6,212 nt of DNA from JBEHWX01 sp048498995 (GCA_048498995.1 JBEHWX010000172.1:1-6212); one strand, 5' to 3'. Positions 1 to 5,979 are shown, counted from the first letter of the stretch. Numbers and translations: made by a program. Notes: generated by a model not told the origin, from the sequence alone.

Positions 1-120
1 GAGAGGATCGCATCCGAGAGGATCGCATCCGAGAGGATCGCATCCGAGAGGATCGCATCCGAGAGGATCGCATCCGAGAGGATCGCATCCGAGAGGATCG
101 CATCCGAGAGGATCGCATCC
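1..120. repeat. 15-bp perfect tandem repeat array, 8 copies, open at the left edge
   Basis: Eight consecutive identical copies of GAGAGGATCGCATCC fill positions 1-120 with no mismatch. The array begins at the first base of the window, so its true length is unknown. Each unit carries an interrupted dyad, GGAT-CGC-ATCC (4-bp arms, 3-nt centre). A decayed partial copy seems to follow at about 138-150 (GAGAATCGCGATC). Because 15 is a multiple of 3, every frame gives a pentapeptide repeat: ERIAS, RGSHP or EDRIR on the + strand. The ERIAS frame stays open to a stop at 190-192 and the EDRIR frame to a stop at 171-173. The array could therefore be the repetitive C-terminal tail of a gene that starts outside the window, or an intergenic satellite. 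Perfect identity implies recent expansion or active homogenisation. Confidence 0.97.
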
Positions 121-322
121 CGATGGAAGAGCCTCGGGAGAATCGCGATCGAGAGATGGTGGGGTGCATGTGATGGCGCCTCATTCCCGTAACTTCGCGC
201 GGGCCGACCGCGCCGGACAGATGAGCCGGCCGGGACGGCCCGCCGTCGCATGGAGCCCCGCCCGAGGTATCCTCATCGAATCCCTTCACCAATCCCGCCA
301 GGGAGAGCAGGCATCGGAGCCT
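121..322. other. Leader between the 15-bp array and the GNAT gene, no convincing gene
   Basis: After the array there is one degraded repeat copy and then about 170 bp of GC-rich sequence. A GTG at 164 is in frame with the downstream GNAT gene, but the 53 codons it would add are Arg/Pro/Ala-rich and look unlike a protein domain. A small inverted repeat, GACGG-CCCG-CCGTC, sits at 234-247. TATCCT at 268-273 could be a weak -10 element, but its -35 position (GTCGCA, 245-250) is poor, so I do not call a promoter. Confidence 0.5.
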
Positions 323-1459
323 ATGTCAGTCACGATCTCGCCCGTCCGCTCGCGGAGCGATCTCCGCTCCTTCATCACCATGGTCTGGTCCATATATAAT
401 GGAGATCCCCACTGGGCCCCTCCGGTGATCGCCGATCGTCAGAAGCTGCTGAACCGGGAGAAGAACCCCTTCTACCGTCACGCGGAGATGGAGCTGTTCC
501 TGGCGCGTCGCGAGGGGAAGATCGTCGGACGGATCGCCGCGATCGTCAACCACCTGCACAACAGCACGCACAACGACAAGGTCGGGTTCTTCGGGTTCTT
601 CGAGACCATCGACGATCAGGAGGTGGCCGACGCGCTGCTCGGGGCGGCCGAGCGCTGGCTGGCCGGGCATGGCATGGCCGCGATGCGCGGTCCGGTGAAC
701 CCGTCGATGAACGACGAGGCCGGCCTGCTGGTGGATGGATTCGACGATCCGCCCCAGGTTCTGATGACCTACAACCCGAAGTATTACAGCCGTGTAATCG
801 AAACGTATGGATTAACGAAAGTTAAAGATCTCTACGCCTATCGTCTCCGCGCCGAGACCTTCATCACCCCGAAGCTGGAGAGGGTGGTCGAGCGGGTACG
901 CCAGAGGTCTGGGGCGACCATCAGAACGGTGAATTTCAGCCCAAAATCGGCATTTCTGAAGGACGTGGAGATTCTCAAGCGGGTGTACAATGCCGCCTGG
1001 GAGCTCAACTGGGGGTTCGTGAAGATGACCGACGAGGAGTTCGACTTCCTGGCCAAGGACCTGAAACAGGTGGCCGAGCGGAAGCTGACGCTGATCGCGG
1101 AGATCAACGGAGAGCCGGTCGGGGTGGCGATCGCGCTGCCGGATATCAACCAGGCGCTGATGTACAATCGGAACGGCAGCCTGCTCGGCGCGGCCTACTC
1201 TCTCCTGTTCCGGAAGAAGAAGATCACGCGCGGCCGGATCCTGATACTTGGCGTGGTTCCTGGCTTCCAGGGGCATGGACTCGATGCTCTGCTCTACTAT
1301 GAGATCGGTACGAGGATGGTGCGGGGGGAGGGATATACCGAGGGAGAAGCCTCCTGGGTGCTGGAGGACAACGTGATGATGAACCGGTCGGCGAAGCTGT
1401 TGAACGGGGAGCGCTACAAGACCTACCGGCTCTATGAGAAAACGATGAATAAGAATTAA
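323..1459 (+). CDS. Double GNAT-fold acyltransferase-like protein (378 aa), substrate unknown
   Basis: This predicted cytoplasmic protein looks like two GNAT folds in tandem. The N-terminal half (residues about 1-175) has the layout I associate with a widespread family of large uncharacterised N-acetyltransferase-like proteins: YNGDPHWAPP near residue 25, NPFYRHAEMELFLA at 48-61, GFFGFFE at 88-94, and MTYNPKYY at 148-155. The C-terminal half (about 195-378) has a recognisable acyl-CoA-binding motif A, GVVPGFQGHGLDALLY at 310-325, and a trailing segment with N350 and N354 before ERYKTYRLYEK. Family knowledge supports transfer of an acyl group from acyl-CoA (or an acyl carrier), but the acceptor cannot be read from sequence. 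I chose ATG 323 because recognisable similarity begins just after it. Its Shine-Dalgarno site is weak (GGAG at 316-319 is only 3 nt away). The upstream GTG at 164 adds 53 low-complexity residues. The next gene, rlpA, follows after 106 bp on the same strand. A cluster of A/T-ending codons lies at about 781-825. Confidence 0.82.
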   Translation: MSVTISPVRSRSDLRSFITMVWSIYNGDPHWAPPVIADRQKLLNREKNPFYRHAEMELFLARREGKIVGRIAAIVNHLHNSTHNDKVGFFGFFETIDDQEVADALLGAAERWLAGHGMAAMRGPVNPSMNDEAGLLVDGFDDPPQVLMTYNPKYYSRVIETYGLTKVKDLYAYRLRAETFITPKLERVVERVRQRSGATIRTVNFSPKSAFLKDVEILKRVYNAAWELNWGFVKMTDEEFDFLAKDLKQVAERKLTLIAEINGEPVGVAIALPDINQALMYNRNGSLLGAAYSLLFRKKKITRGRILILGVVPGFQGHGLDALLYYEIGTRMVRGEGYTEGEASWVLEDNVMMNRSAKLLNGERYKTYRLYEKTMNKN

Positions 1460-1485
1460 GCCCCCCACGCTACGGCTCAGACTAT

Positions 1486-1534
1486 CTTTGCCCGTCTCCA
1501 GAACGCTTTGCAGGGGCGCAGTACGGGGGCAAGG
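1486..1534 (+). promoter_or_regulatory. Possible structured leader upstream of rlpA
   Basis: CTTTGCCC (1486-1493) can pair with GGGCAAGG (1527-1534), giving an 8-bp stem with one G-U pair around a 33-nt loop. A second CTTTGC (1506-1511) inside the loop can pair with the same GCAAGG (1529-1534), so two mutually exclusive stems are possible. The element ends about 20 nt before the rlpA Shine-Dalgarno site. It matches no riboswitch consensus that I can recall. It may be a regulatory leader or chance pairing. Confidence 0.3.
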
Positions 1535-1555
1535 ACAGTAAGTTGAACGTAACGC

Positions 1556-1560
1556 GGAGG
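1556..1560 (+). promoter_or_regulatory. Shine-Dalgarno site that fixes the TTG start of rlpA
   Basis: GGAGG lies 5 nt upstream of TTG at 1566. It is the only strong ribosome-binding site here and supports TTG over the later ATG at residue 24. Starting at that ATG would remove the basic n-region and part of the hydrophobic segment. Confidence 0.8.
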
Positions 1561-1565
1561 GTTGT

Positions 1566-2441
1566 TTGAACTCACATAACGTTGCACCGAAGCGGAAGCG
1601 CAAGGCGACCCTGGTCGCTCTCGTTACCGCCGGGATGCTGAGCGCGGCCGGCACCGGATCGATTCTTCTCGGTCTGTCGGGCACGACCAGCGGCACGGAA
1701 GTCGGCACGGTGGCAAGCCACCGCCCGAGCGTGAACATCGACTCGCTCTACGACGCCAAGGCGAACGAGACGACCAAGGTCGACTCCAGCTACGCCCAGG
1801 CCATCACCCCGGATCAGACGCTCAACGGCCATGTCTCCTGGTACGGTCCCGGCTTTCACGGCCGGCGCACCGCCAGCGGCGAGCGCTTCGATAGCGACCG
1901 TCTGACCGCCGCCCACCGGACGCTTCCGTTCGGAACGATCCTTCGACTCGCCGATTCCAAGTCCGGACGCGCGATTCTGGTTCGGGTTACCGACCGGGGC
2001 CCGTTCTGCCGCGGACGCCTGCTCGACGTGTCGGAGGGAGCCGCCTCCCGCCTCGGCATCAAGGGACGTGGAACCGCGGATGTGCAGATCGAGGTGTTTT
2101 CCCACGATCAGGCCTCCTCGACGATGACCTTCGACAGAGATGGTCGCGCGGTCGCCCCGCACGGATTCTCCGTCCTGGTCAAGGAGACCCAGAACTTCGA
2201 TGAGGCCTACGCCCTGCAGCAGAGCCTCAACAACGGCACCGAGGATCGCGCGTTCCTCACCGAGATCCGCAACGGCGGACAGGTCTACTACAAGGTCTGC
2301 CTCGGTCTCTTCAGCTCTCAACGGTTGTGCCAGAGCCTGGCGACCGACCTGGCCAGCGACTACGTCACCGAGGTGATCCGCTTCGACAAGGGATCCCTGG
2401 AGCGCTTCGATCTCGCGCAGTCCGATTTCGCCGGCAACTGA
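1566..2441 (+). CDS. rlpA: RlpA-like septal/cell-wall lytic transglycosylase with SPOR-like domain (291 aa)
   Basis: The protein has a basic N-terminus (KRKRK, residues 10-13 and neighbours), a hydrophobic segment at about 15-38, and a low-complexity linker to about 85. The RlpA double-psi beta-barrel follows at about 88-180: GHVSWYGPGFHGRRTASGERF at its start, TAAHRTLPFGT at 114-124, and VRVTDRGPFCRGRLLDVS at 139-156. H117 and D143 match the His and Asp reported as essential in Pseudomonas aeruginosa RlpA. Residues about 199-275 look like a SPOR domain (FSVLVKE, then YYKVCLGLFSSQRLCQSL), which in known proteins binds peptidoglycan strands stripped of stem peptides at division sites. The expected role is cleaving such naked glycan in the periplasm, helping daughter-cell separation. 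Unlike classical RlpA there is no lipobox cysteine near the signal segment, so it is probably secreted or anchored by the N-terminal helix. Start is TTG with GGAGG 5 nt upstream. It is followed by a strong terminator hairpin. Confidence 0.93.
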   Translation: MNSHNVAPKRKRKATLVALVTAGMLSAAGTGSILLGLSGTTSGTEVGTVASHRPSVNIDSLYDAKANETTKVDSSYAQAITPDQTLNGHVSWYGPGFHGRRTASGERFDSDRLTAAHRTLPFGTILRLADSKSGRAILVRVTDRGPFCRGRLLDVSEGAASRLGIKGRGTADVQIEVFSHDQASSTMTFDRDGRAVAPHGFSVLVKETQNFDEAYALQQSLNNGTEDRAFLTEIRNGGQVYYKVCLGLFSSQRLCQSLATDLASDYVTEVIRFDKGSLERFDLAQSDFAGN

Positions 2442-2471
2442 GCGAATTCGTCGAAAAAAACGATTTCATGG

Positions 2472-2510
2472 AAGGCCCGGTCACCGGTTGTGGTGGTCGG
2501 GCCTTTCTCG
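2472..2510 (+). terminator. Rho-independent-type terminator after rlpA
   Basis: AAGGCCCGGTCACC (2472-2485) pairs with GGTGGTCGGGCCTT (2492-2505) as a 14-bp stem with two adjacent G-U pairs and a 6-nt loop, followed by a short T-rich tail (TTTCTCGTT). It starts 31 bp after the rlpA stop. An A-run at about 2454-2460 would give a distant U-tract on the - strand, so it may also stop transcription from the convergent lipoprotein gene. Confidence 0.85.
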
Positions 2511-2542
2511 TTCACGTCCCGAACCATCCCCATTCGAGCCCC

Positions 2543-2605
2543 GTTCCGAAACGCGCCATTCCAGAACGCCGCGCGCCGGATCCTTCATTCCGCAACGCCA
2601 TTCCC
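2543..2605. repeat. Short degenerate repeat between convergent genes
   Basis: Three imperfect copies of an ATTCC-NN-AACGCC motif occur at about 2543-2557 (GTTCCGAAACGCGCC), 2558-2570 (ATTCCAGAACGCC) and 2587-2599 (ATTCCGCAACGCC), followed by a partial copy (ATTCCC) at 2600-2605. The block sits between the rlpA terminator and the stop codon of the lipoprotein gene. No function is apparent. Confidence 0.5.
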
Positions 2606-2606
2606 A

Positions 2607-3119
2607 TCAACTCACGGTCCGGATATAGGGCGGAAACCAGCGCCCGTGGAACACCCCCCGATCGCTCGTGGTCGGACCGCTGGTGATGCCGCGGAGCGTC
2701 TGCGGATCGACCGTCAGATCGATCATCCCGGAGCCGAACACCTCCTCTCCCCCCACGAAGTGCAAAATCCAGTTCACCGACACGCCATTGGCCTGCCCGG
2801 TGGCCCTGGCCATCACCGTGGAGGAATCGGTGACCGTGAGCGTGGCGCGGACCGCCGAATCCACCGGCACCAGCACGGCGGTGAAGTAGCCGGATGGCTC
2901 TAGCGTCATCATCAGGTCCCCGTCCCACGTCCTGCCGGAATCGGGTCCAGCCGTCACCGTGACGTTGAATCCGAGACAGGCCGCGCGCTTCGGCGCCGAG
3001 GCGGCGGGGGTCGGGGAGGCCGGGGTATCGTCGTCCTTGTCGCAGCCGGCGAGGAACGTCGCCGTCAGGAGCGCGAGAAGGGATGCGGTCGCGGCGTGGC
3101 GGGCAGAGAATCGTCGCAT
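2607..3119 (-). CDS. Small putative lipoprotein of unknown function (170 aa)
   Basis: I do not recognise a family. The N-terminus is a textbook lipoprotein signal: MRRFSARH, a hydrophobic stretch, then lipobox L-A-G-C with the acylated cysteine at residue 26. The mature protein starts with DKDDD and a Pro/Ala/Ser/Thr linker (about 32-45). A compact domain of about 120 residues follows, with alternating hydrophobic and Ser/Thr residues that suggest a beta-sandwich. It includes FNVTVTAGPDSGRTWDGDL, an ATLTVTDSSTVMARATGQ segment and a C-terminal GVFHGRWFPPY. One further cysteine (C48) lies just after the linker. The ATG at 3119 was chosen because GGAGAAG lies 5 nt upstream and the signal peptide begins exactly there; a longer ORF exists but would bury the signal peptide. 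The gene is downstream of the EF-G-like gene on the same strand, separated by 283 bp with hairpins, so it is probably transcribed separately. It converges on rlpA. Confidence 0.82.
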   Translation of the reverse strand: MRRFSARHAATASLLALLTATFLAGCDKDDDTPASPTPAASAPKRAACLGFNVTVTAGPDSGRTWDGDLMMTLEPSGYFTAVLVPVDSAVRATLTVTDSSTVMARATGQANGVSVNWILHFVGGEEVFGSGMIDLTVDPQTLRGITSGPTTSDRGVFHGRWFPPYIRTVS

Positions 3120-3124
3120 GGGTT

Positions 3125-3131
3125 CTTCTCC
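3125..3131 (-). promoter_or_regulatory. Shine-Dalgarno site fixing the lipoprotein start
   Basis: Read on the - strand, GGAGAAG ends 5 nt before ATG 3119. It selects this start over the in-frame upstream ATG, which would add 44 residues ahead of the signal peptide. Confidence 0.7.
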
Positions 3132-3309
3132 GGTATCATCATGAGTGGATCGCCGCCGGAAGTGGTTTCGGGCGTGATCGGAGTCCGGCGCGTGAACCGG
3201 ATACGAGCCGCTCCCTCCGACGGATTGCGCCGCCCAATCCGCCCCCTCCATCTCTCATCGCGCGCATCACTTCTCCGCGTACGATCCGATCCGCTCTCAC
3301 CGGAAACGG

Positions 3310-3345
3310 CGGGGGCGGACACACCTTCCGGCACGTCCGCCCCCG
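3310..3345 (-). terminator. GC-rich hairpin, probable terminator of the EF-G-like gene
   Basis: An 11-bp perfect stem pairs 3310-3320 (CGGGGGCGGAC) with 3335-3345 around a 14-nt loop. On the - strand it is followed by CCGTTTCC, so the U-tract is short, as is common in GC-rich genomes. It lies about 58 nt past the EF-G-like stop codon and upstream of the lipoprotein gene, which argues against one operon. Confidence 0.6.
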
Positions 3346-3357
3346 TCACGATCCGCT

Positions 3358-3380
3358 CCCGGGAGTCCGACGCTCCCGGG
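3358..3380 (-). terminator. Second hairpin directly after the EF-G-like gene
   Basis: CCCGGGAG (3358-3365) pairs with CTCCCGGG (3373-3380) around a 7-nt loop, 22 nt past the stop codon. No U-tract follows on the - strand, so it may help protect the mRNA end or act together with the stronger hairpin at 3310-3345. Confidence 0.5.
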
Positions 3381-3402
3381 CCTTCCGGAGATCCCGTGGA
3401 GG

Positions 3403-5556
3403 TTATTCCTCCATCTCGGCCAGCTCGGCGCCGGCGACGATCTTGGTCTCCACCTCCTTCGGAGCCTCCTCGTAATGGCTGAAGGCGCGCGTGTAGCTGC
3501 CGCGTCCCTGCGTGAGGGAACGGAGCCGGGCCGCGTAGCCGTAAAGCTCGGAAAGAGGAATCTGCGCCTTGATCACCTGCGCGGTCCCCTTCGTGTCCAT
3601 TCCCATGATCCGCCCGCGACGGCTGGAGAGATCGCTCATGATATCTCCCATGAAGTCCACCGGGGCCACGATCTCGATATCCCAGATCGGCTCCATCAGC
3701 AGCGGCCGGCACTCCTTGATCCCCTGCCGCAGGCACATCCGGGCCGCCGTCTTGAAGGCGTTCTCGTTGGAATCGACCGCGTGCATCTTGCCGTCGAAGA
3801 GCACCACGCGCACGTTGGTCATCGGATAGCCGGCGAAGGCGCCCCGCTGCAGCATCTCGTGGATCCCCTTCTTCACAGCCGGAACGAACCGTGCGTCGAT
3901 GCTTCCGCCGACGATCGAATTGACGAAGTGGAACTTCCCTCCCCACGGCAGCGTCTCCAGATCCTCGCCGCGCACCTGATACTGCGAGGGAACCGGACGA
4001 TGCTCGTCCCACGGCTCGATGTAGAAGTGCACCTCGGCGAACTGGCCGGCGCCCCCCGTCTGCTTCCTGTGACGGTAGCTGGTGGTCGTCGAGCCCTTGA
4101 TCGCCTCGCGATACGGGATGCGCGGCGGCTTCATCTCCACCTCCACCCCGTACTTCGACTGGAGCCGCTTCATGATCACGTCCAGATGGAGCTCGCCGAG
4201 TCCGCTGACCACCGTCTGGTGGGTATCGGAATCGATATAGACATTGAACGTCGGGTCCTCCTCGTGCATCATGTGGAGCCCCTCGCTCACCTTCGCCTCG
4301 TCCCCCTTGCCGCGGAGCACGACGGCCGCGTCGGTGATCGGCGACGGGAACCAGATGGTCGGGATCGAGATGCCCCGTCCCTTGGAGGTGAGCGTGTTGT
4401 TCGTGTGGGTGTTCTTCAGCTTCACCACCGCGCCCAGATCGCCGAAGTAGAGGGCCGGGACGTCAGCGCGGTTCTTGCCGTTGGTGATGTAGAGCTGATT
4501 GAGCCGCTCGGTGGAGCCGTTGGAGGCGTTGACCAGGTCCATGCCGGGGGAGACCTTCCCGTTGAAGACGCGGAAGAAGGAGAGCTCCCCGAGATGCGGC
4601 TCGCTGACGGTCTTGAAGACGAAGAGGACCGGATCACCCTCGACATTCTTCGGCAGGTTGATCGGCTCCTGATGCCCGGCCATCGCCGCCACCGGCTCCG
4701 GCATGTCGATCGGGCTCGGGCAGAAGTCGACGATGAAATCCATCAGCGGCGTCACCCCGATGTTCCGGGCGGCCGAGACGGCGAAGAGCGGGAAGATCCT
4801 CCGGCGGAGGACGGCGGTCTTCAGGCCGCGGCGCATCTCCTCCTCGGTCAGCACCCCGTTCTCGAAGAAGGCGTTCAGCAGGCTCTCGTCGGATTCGGCG
4901 AGGGTCTCCATCAGCGTGCTCCGGAGCTCGGTGCAGCGCGCCTCCACCTCGGCCGGGATATCCTGGCTGTCCTGATGGGTGCCGGTGCCGTCGGCCGAGA
5001 AGCGCATGCAGCGCATCGAGAGGATGTCCACCGTCGCGGCCAGCTGCTTGTTCTCGTAGACCGGGTATTCCAGCGGAACGACGTCGCGCGAGAAATGCTC
5101 ACGGAGGTATTCGAGCGTCTCCTCGTAGTGCGCCTGCTCCACCTCGACCTTGGTCAGCGCGAAGAGCACCGGGATGTTGGCTTCCTGGGCGAACTCCCAG
5201 GCCGAATCGGCGCCGAAGCCGACGCCGGTGGAGGCGTCGATGGCCATCAGCATCGTGTCGGCCACGCGCACGGCGGACTTGGTTTCGCCGATGAAATCCG
5301 GAAAGCCCGGCGTATCCAGCAGATTGATCTTGTGCCCTCTCCAACCGACATGCAGAAGCGACAGCGTGATCGAGATTCCTCGCTCGATCTCATCCGGATG
5401 GTAATCGCTCACGGTCGTGCCGTCCTCGATCCGCCCCATCCGACTGGTCTCTTTCGCCGCAAACAACATCGCTTCGGACAGGGTGGTCTTTCCCGCTCCG
5501 CCATGTCCGGCAAGGACAATGTTGCGGATACTCTCTGATCTGATCTCTGCAGCCAC
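3403..5556 (-). CDS. fusA: EF-G-like translational GTPase (EF-G2-type paralogue, 717 aa)
   Basis: This is a full-length EF-G family protein. The G domain (about 10-285) has a P-loop, GHGGAGKT at 17-24, switch I with RGISIT at 59-64, switch II DTPGF at 81-85, and SAARN at 261-265. Domain II spans about 303-395; domain III about 405-483 (HEEDPTFNVY, SGLGELHLDV); domain IV about 485-618 (QTGGAGQF at 499-506, the tip loop HAVDSNENAFK at 592-602); domain V about 619-700 (MEPIWDIEIVAP, LSSRRGRIMGM). EF-G drives tRNA-mRNA translocation, and with RRF ribosome recycling, in the cytoplasm. The P-loop differs from the AHIDAGKT of main EF-Gs, DTPGH is DTPGF, and the NKxD guanine-recognition motif reads TKVE (135-138). 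These traits, and the absence of rpsL/rpsG/tuf neighbours, point to the EF-G2-like paralogue group, whose in vivo role is unsettled. The start is GTG at 5556-5554, with GGAGGT 5 nt upstream. It has its own promoter. A long open frame on the opposite strand is a composition artefact. Confidence 0.95.
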   Translation of the reverse strand: MAAEIRSESIRNIVLAGHGGAGKTTLSEAMLFAAKETSRMGRIEDGTTVSDYHPDEIERGISITLSLLHVGWRGHKINLLDTPGFPDFIGETKSAVRVADTMLMAIDASTGVGFGADSAWEFAQEANIPVLFALTKVEVEQAHYEETLEYLREHFSRDVVPLEYPVYENKQLAATVDILSMRCMRFSADGTGTHQDSQDIPAEVEARCTELRSTLMETLAESDESLLNAFFENGVLTEEEMRRGLKTAVLRRRIFPLFAVSAARNIGVTPLMDFIVDFCPSPIDMPEPVAAMAGHQEPINLPKNVEGDPVLFVFKTVSEPHLGELSFFRVFNGKVSPGMDLVNASNGSTERLNQLYITNGKNRADVPALYFGDLGAVVKLKNTHTNNTLTSKGRGISIPTIWFPSPITDAAVVLRGKGDEAKVSEGLHMMHEEDPTFNVYIDSDTHQTVVSGLGELHLDVIMKRLQSKYGVEVEMKPPRIPYREAIKGSTTTSYRHRKQTGGAGQFAEVHFYIEPWDEHRPVPSQYQVRGEDLETLPWGGKFHFVNSIVGGSIDARFVPAVKKGIHEMLQRGAFAGYPMTNVRVVLFDGKMHAVDSNENAFKTAARMCLRQGIKECRPLLMEPIWDIEIVAPVDFMGDIMSDLSSRRGRIMGMDTKGTAQVIKAQIPLSELYGYAARLRSLTQGRGSYTRAFSHYEEAPKEVETKIVAGAELAEMEE

Positions 5557-5561
5557 AGCGT

Positions 5562-5567
5562 ACCTCC
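5562..5567 (-). promoter_or_regulatory. Shine-Dalgarno site of the EF-G-like gene
   Basis: Read on the - strand, GGAGGT ends 5 nt before the GTG start at 5556. This near-perfect anti-16S match decides the GTG start. Confidence 0.85.
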
Positions 5568-5568
5568 G

Positions 5569-5676
5569 TCAATCGATGATAATTGATCGCTTCCGTGGAT
5601 TGATCTCAGAGCCGCGGCGGGACCGCGGTTGGACCGCGGTTGGAACCGGGCCGCGGCTGGGAGAAGAGGGCCGCGG
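5569..5676 (-). promoter_or_regulatory. GC-palindrome-rich 5' leader of the EF-G-like gene
   Basis: The predicted leader of about 115 nt contains five CCGCGG palindromes: 5612-5617, 5623-5628, 5634-5639, 5651-5656 and 5671-5676. Two of them lie in an exact 11-bp tandem duplication, GGACCGCGGTT at 5620-5630 and 5631-5641 (+ strand). Nearer the start codon, read on the - strand, TCAAT occurs twice (complement of 5599-5603 and 5582-5586) and its partner ATTGA once (complement of 5569-5573), immediately beside the Shine-Dalgarno site. Alternative pairing could affect translation. The repeats are seen; the regulatory role is inference. Confidence 0.45.
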
Positions 5677-5678
5677 TC

Positions 5679-5707
5679 AGTATACGCAGCCGTGCGAATG
5701 ATATCAA
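5679..5707 (-). promoter_or_regulatory. Sigma-70-type promoter of the EF-G-like gene
   Basis: On the - strand, TTGATA (complement of 5702-5707) is followed after exactly 17 bp by TATACT (complement of 5679-5684). Each hexamer matches the housekeeping consensus at five of six positions. Transcription should begin near 5672, giving a leader of about 115 nt. It is the best promoter in the window. Confidence 0.75.
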
Positions 5708-5837
5708 TAGGCTACACGCCGCTATTTCGAGCGTTCATGCGCCCTCGCGGAGGCTTCACGATCGGATCCGCCGCGGGAGATGGGCGACGAGATATGGAGA
5801 CGGAATGAGAAGATGAGATGAAGCGTCTGGATGGCGT

Positions 5838-5862
5838 GTCGATGAGACGAGGATGCATCGAC
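5838..5862. repeat. Inverted repeat, 7-bp arms
   Basis: GTCGATG (5838-5844) is the reverse complement of CATCGAC (5856-5862), with an 11-nt centre. It lies in a purine-rich stretch (5770-5880) full of loose GATGAGA-like repeats and with no credible gene. It is the first of four inverted repeats leading to the right-hand array. Confidence 0.5.
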
Positions 5863-5880
5863 GAGGGACGATGGGGTGAT

Positions 5881-5920
5881 GCCCCGGCGAAGTCCCGGAA
5901 TCCGGGAGCCTCGCCGGGGC
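5881..5920. repeat. Nested perfect inverted repeat (10-bp outer stem, 6-bp inner stem)
   Basis: GCCCCGGCGA (5881-5890) pairs exactly with TCGCCGGGGC (5911-5920). Inside, TCCCGG (5893-5898) pairs with CCGGGA (5902-5907) around AAT. No T-tract follows on either strand, so it is not a classic intrinsic terminator. It may be a stabilising mRNA end, a protein site, or part of the repeat cluster to its right. Confidence 0.75.
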
Positions 5921-5940
5921 CTGAAACGCCCGCCATGAGA

Positions 5941-5956
5941 GATACGGATGTATCCG
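5941..5956. repeat. Overlapping small palindromes
   Basis: GATAC-GGAT-GTATC (5941-5954) and CGGAT-GT-ATCCG (5945-5956) share bases, so only one can form at a time. The GGAT/ATCC arms repeat the arms of the 15-bp unit at the left end of the window. They are short enough to be chance. Confidence 0.35.
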
Positions 5957-5979
5957 ACGCATGGAAAGCGGATGCGGAA

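Noticed and set aside
164..322. Upstream GTG start that would extend the GNAT protein by 53 residues
   Set aside because: The extension is Arg/Pro/Ala-rich with no family-like sequence, and recognisable similarity begins just after the ATG at 323.
1460..1565. c-di-AMP (ydaO) or c-di-GMP riboswitch upstream of rlpA
   Set aside because: GTACGGGGG recalls part of the ydaO consensus, but the GCCGAA start, the GGAACC core and the trailing GGGGU-AAUC are absent. GEMM hallmarks are also missing.
812..1738. 308-codon open frame on the - strand opposite the GNAT gene and the start of rlpA
   Set aside because: It overlaps two well-supported genes and its translation is low-complexity with no recognisable domain.
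3120..3251. Upstream start for the lipoprotein, adding 44 residues
   Set aside because: It would place the signal peptide and lipobox internally. The ATG at 3119 has its own Shine-Dalgarno site.
3475..5538. 687-codon open frame on the + strand, antisense to the EF-G-like gene
   Set aside because: Its translation is Arg/His/Leu/Asp-rich with no domain, and it mirrors the EF-G codon pattern almost end to end. The - strand product is an unmistakable EF-G with a Shine-Dalgarno site and promoter.
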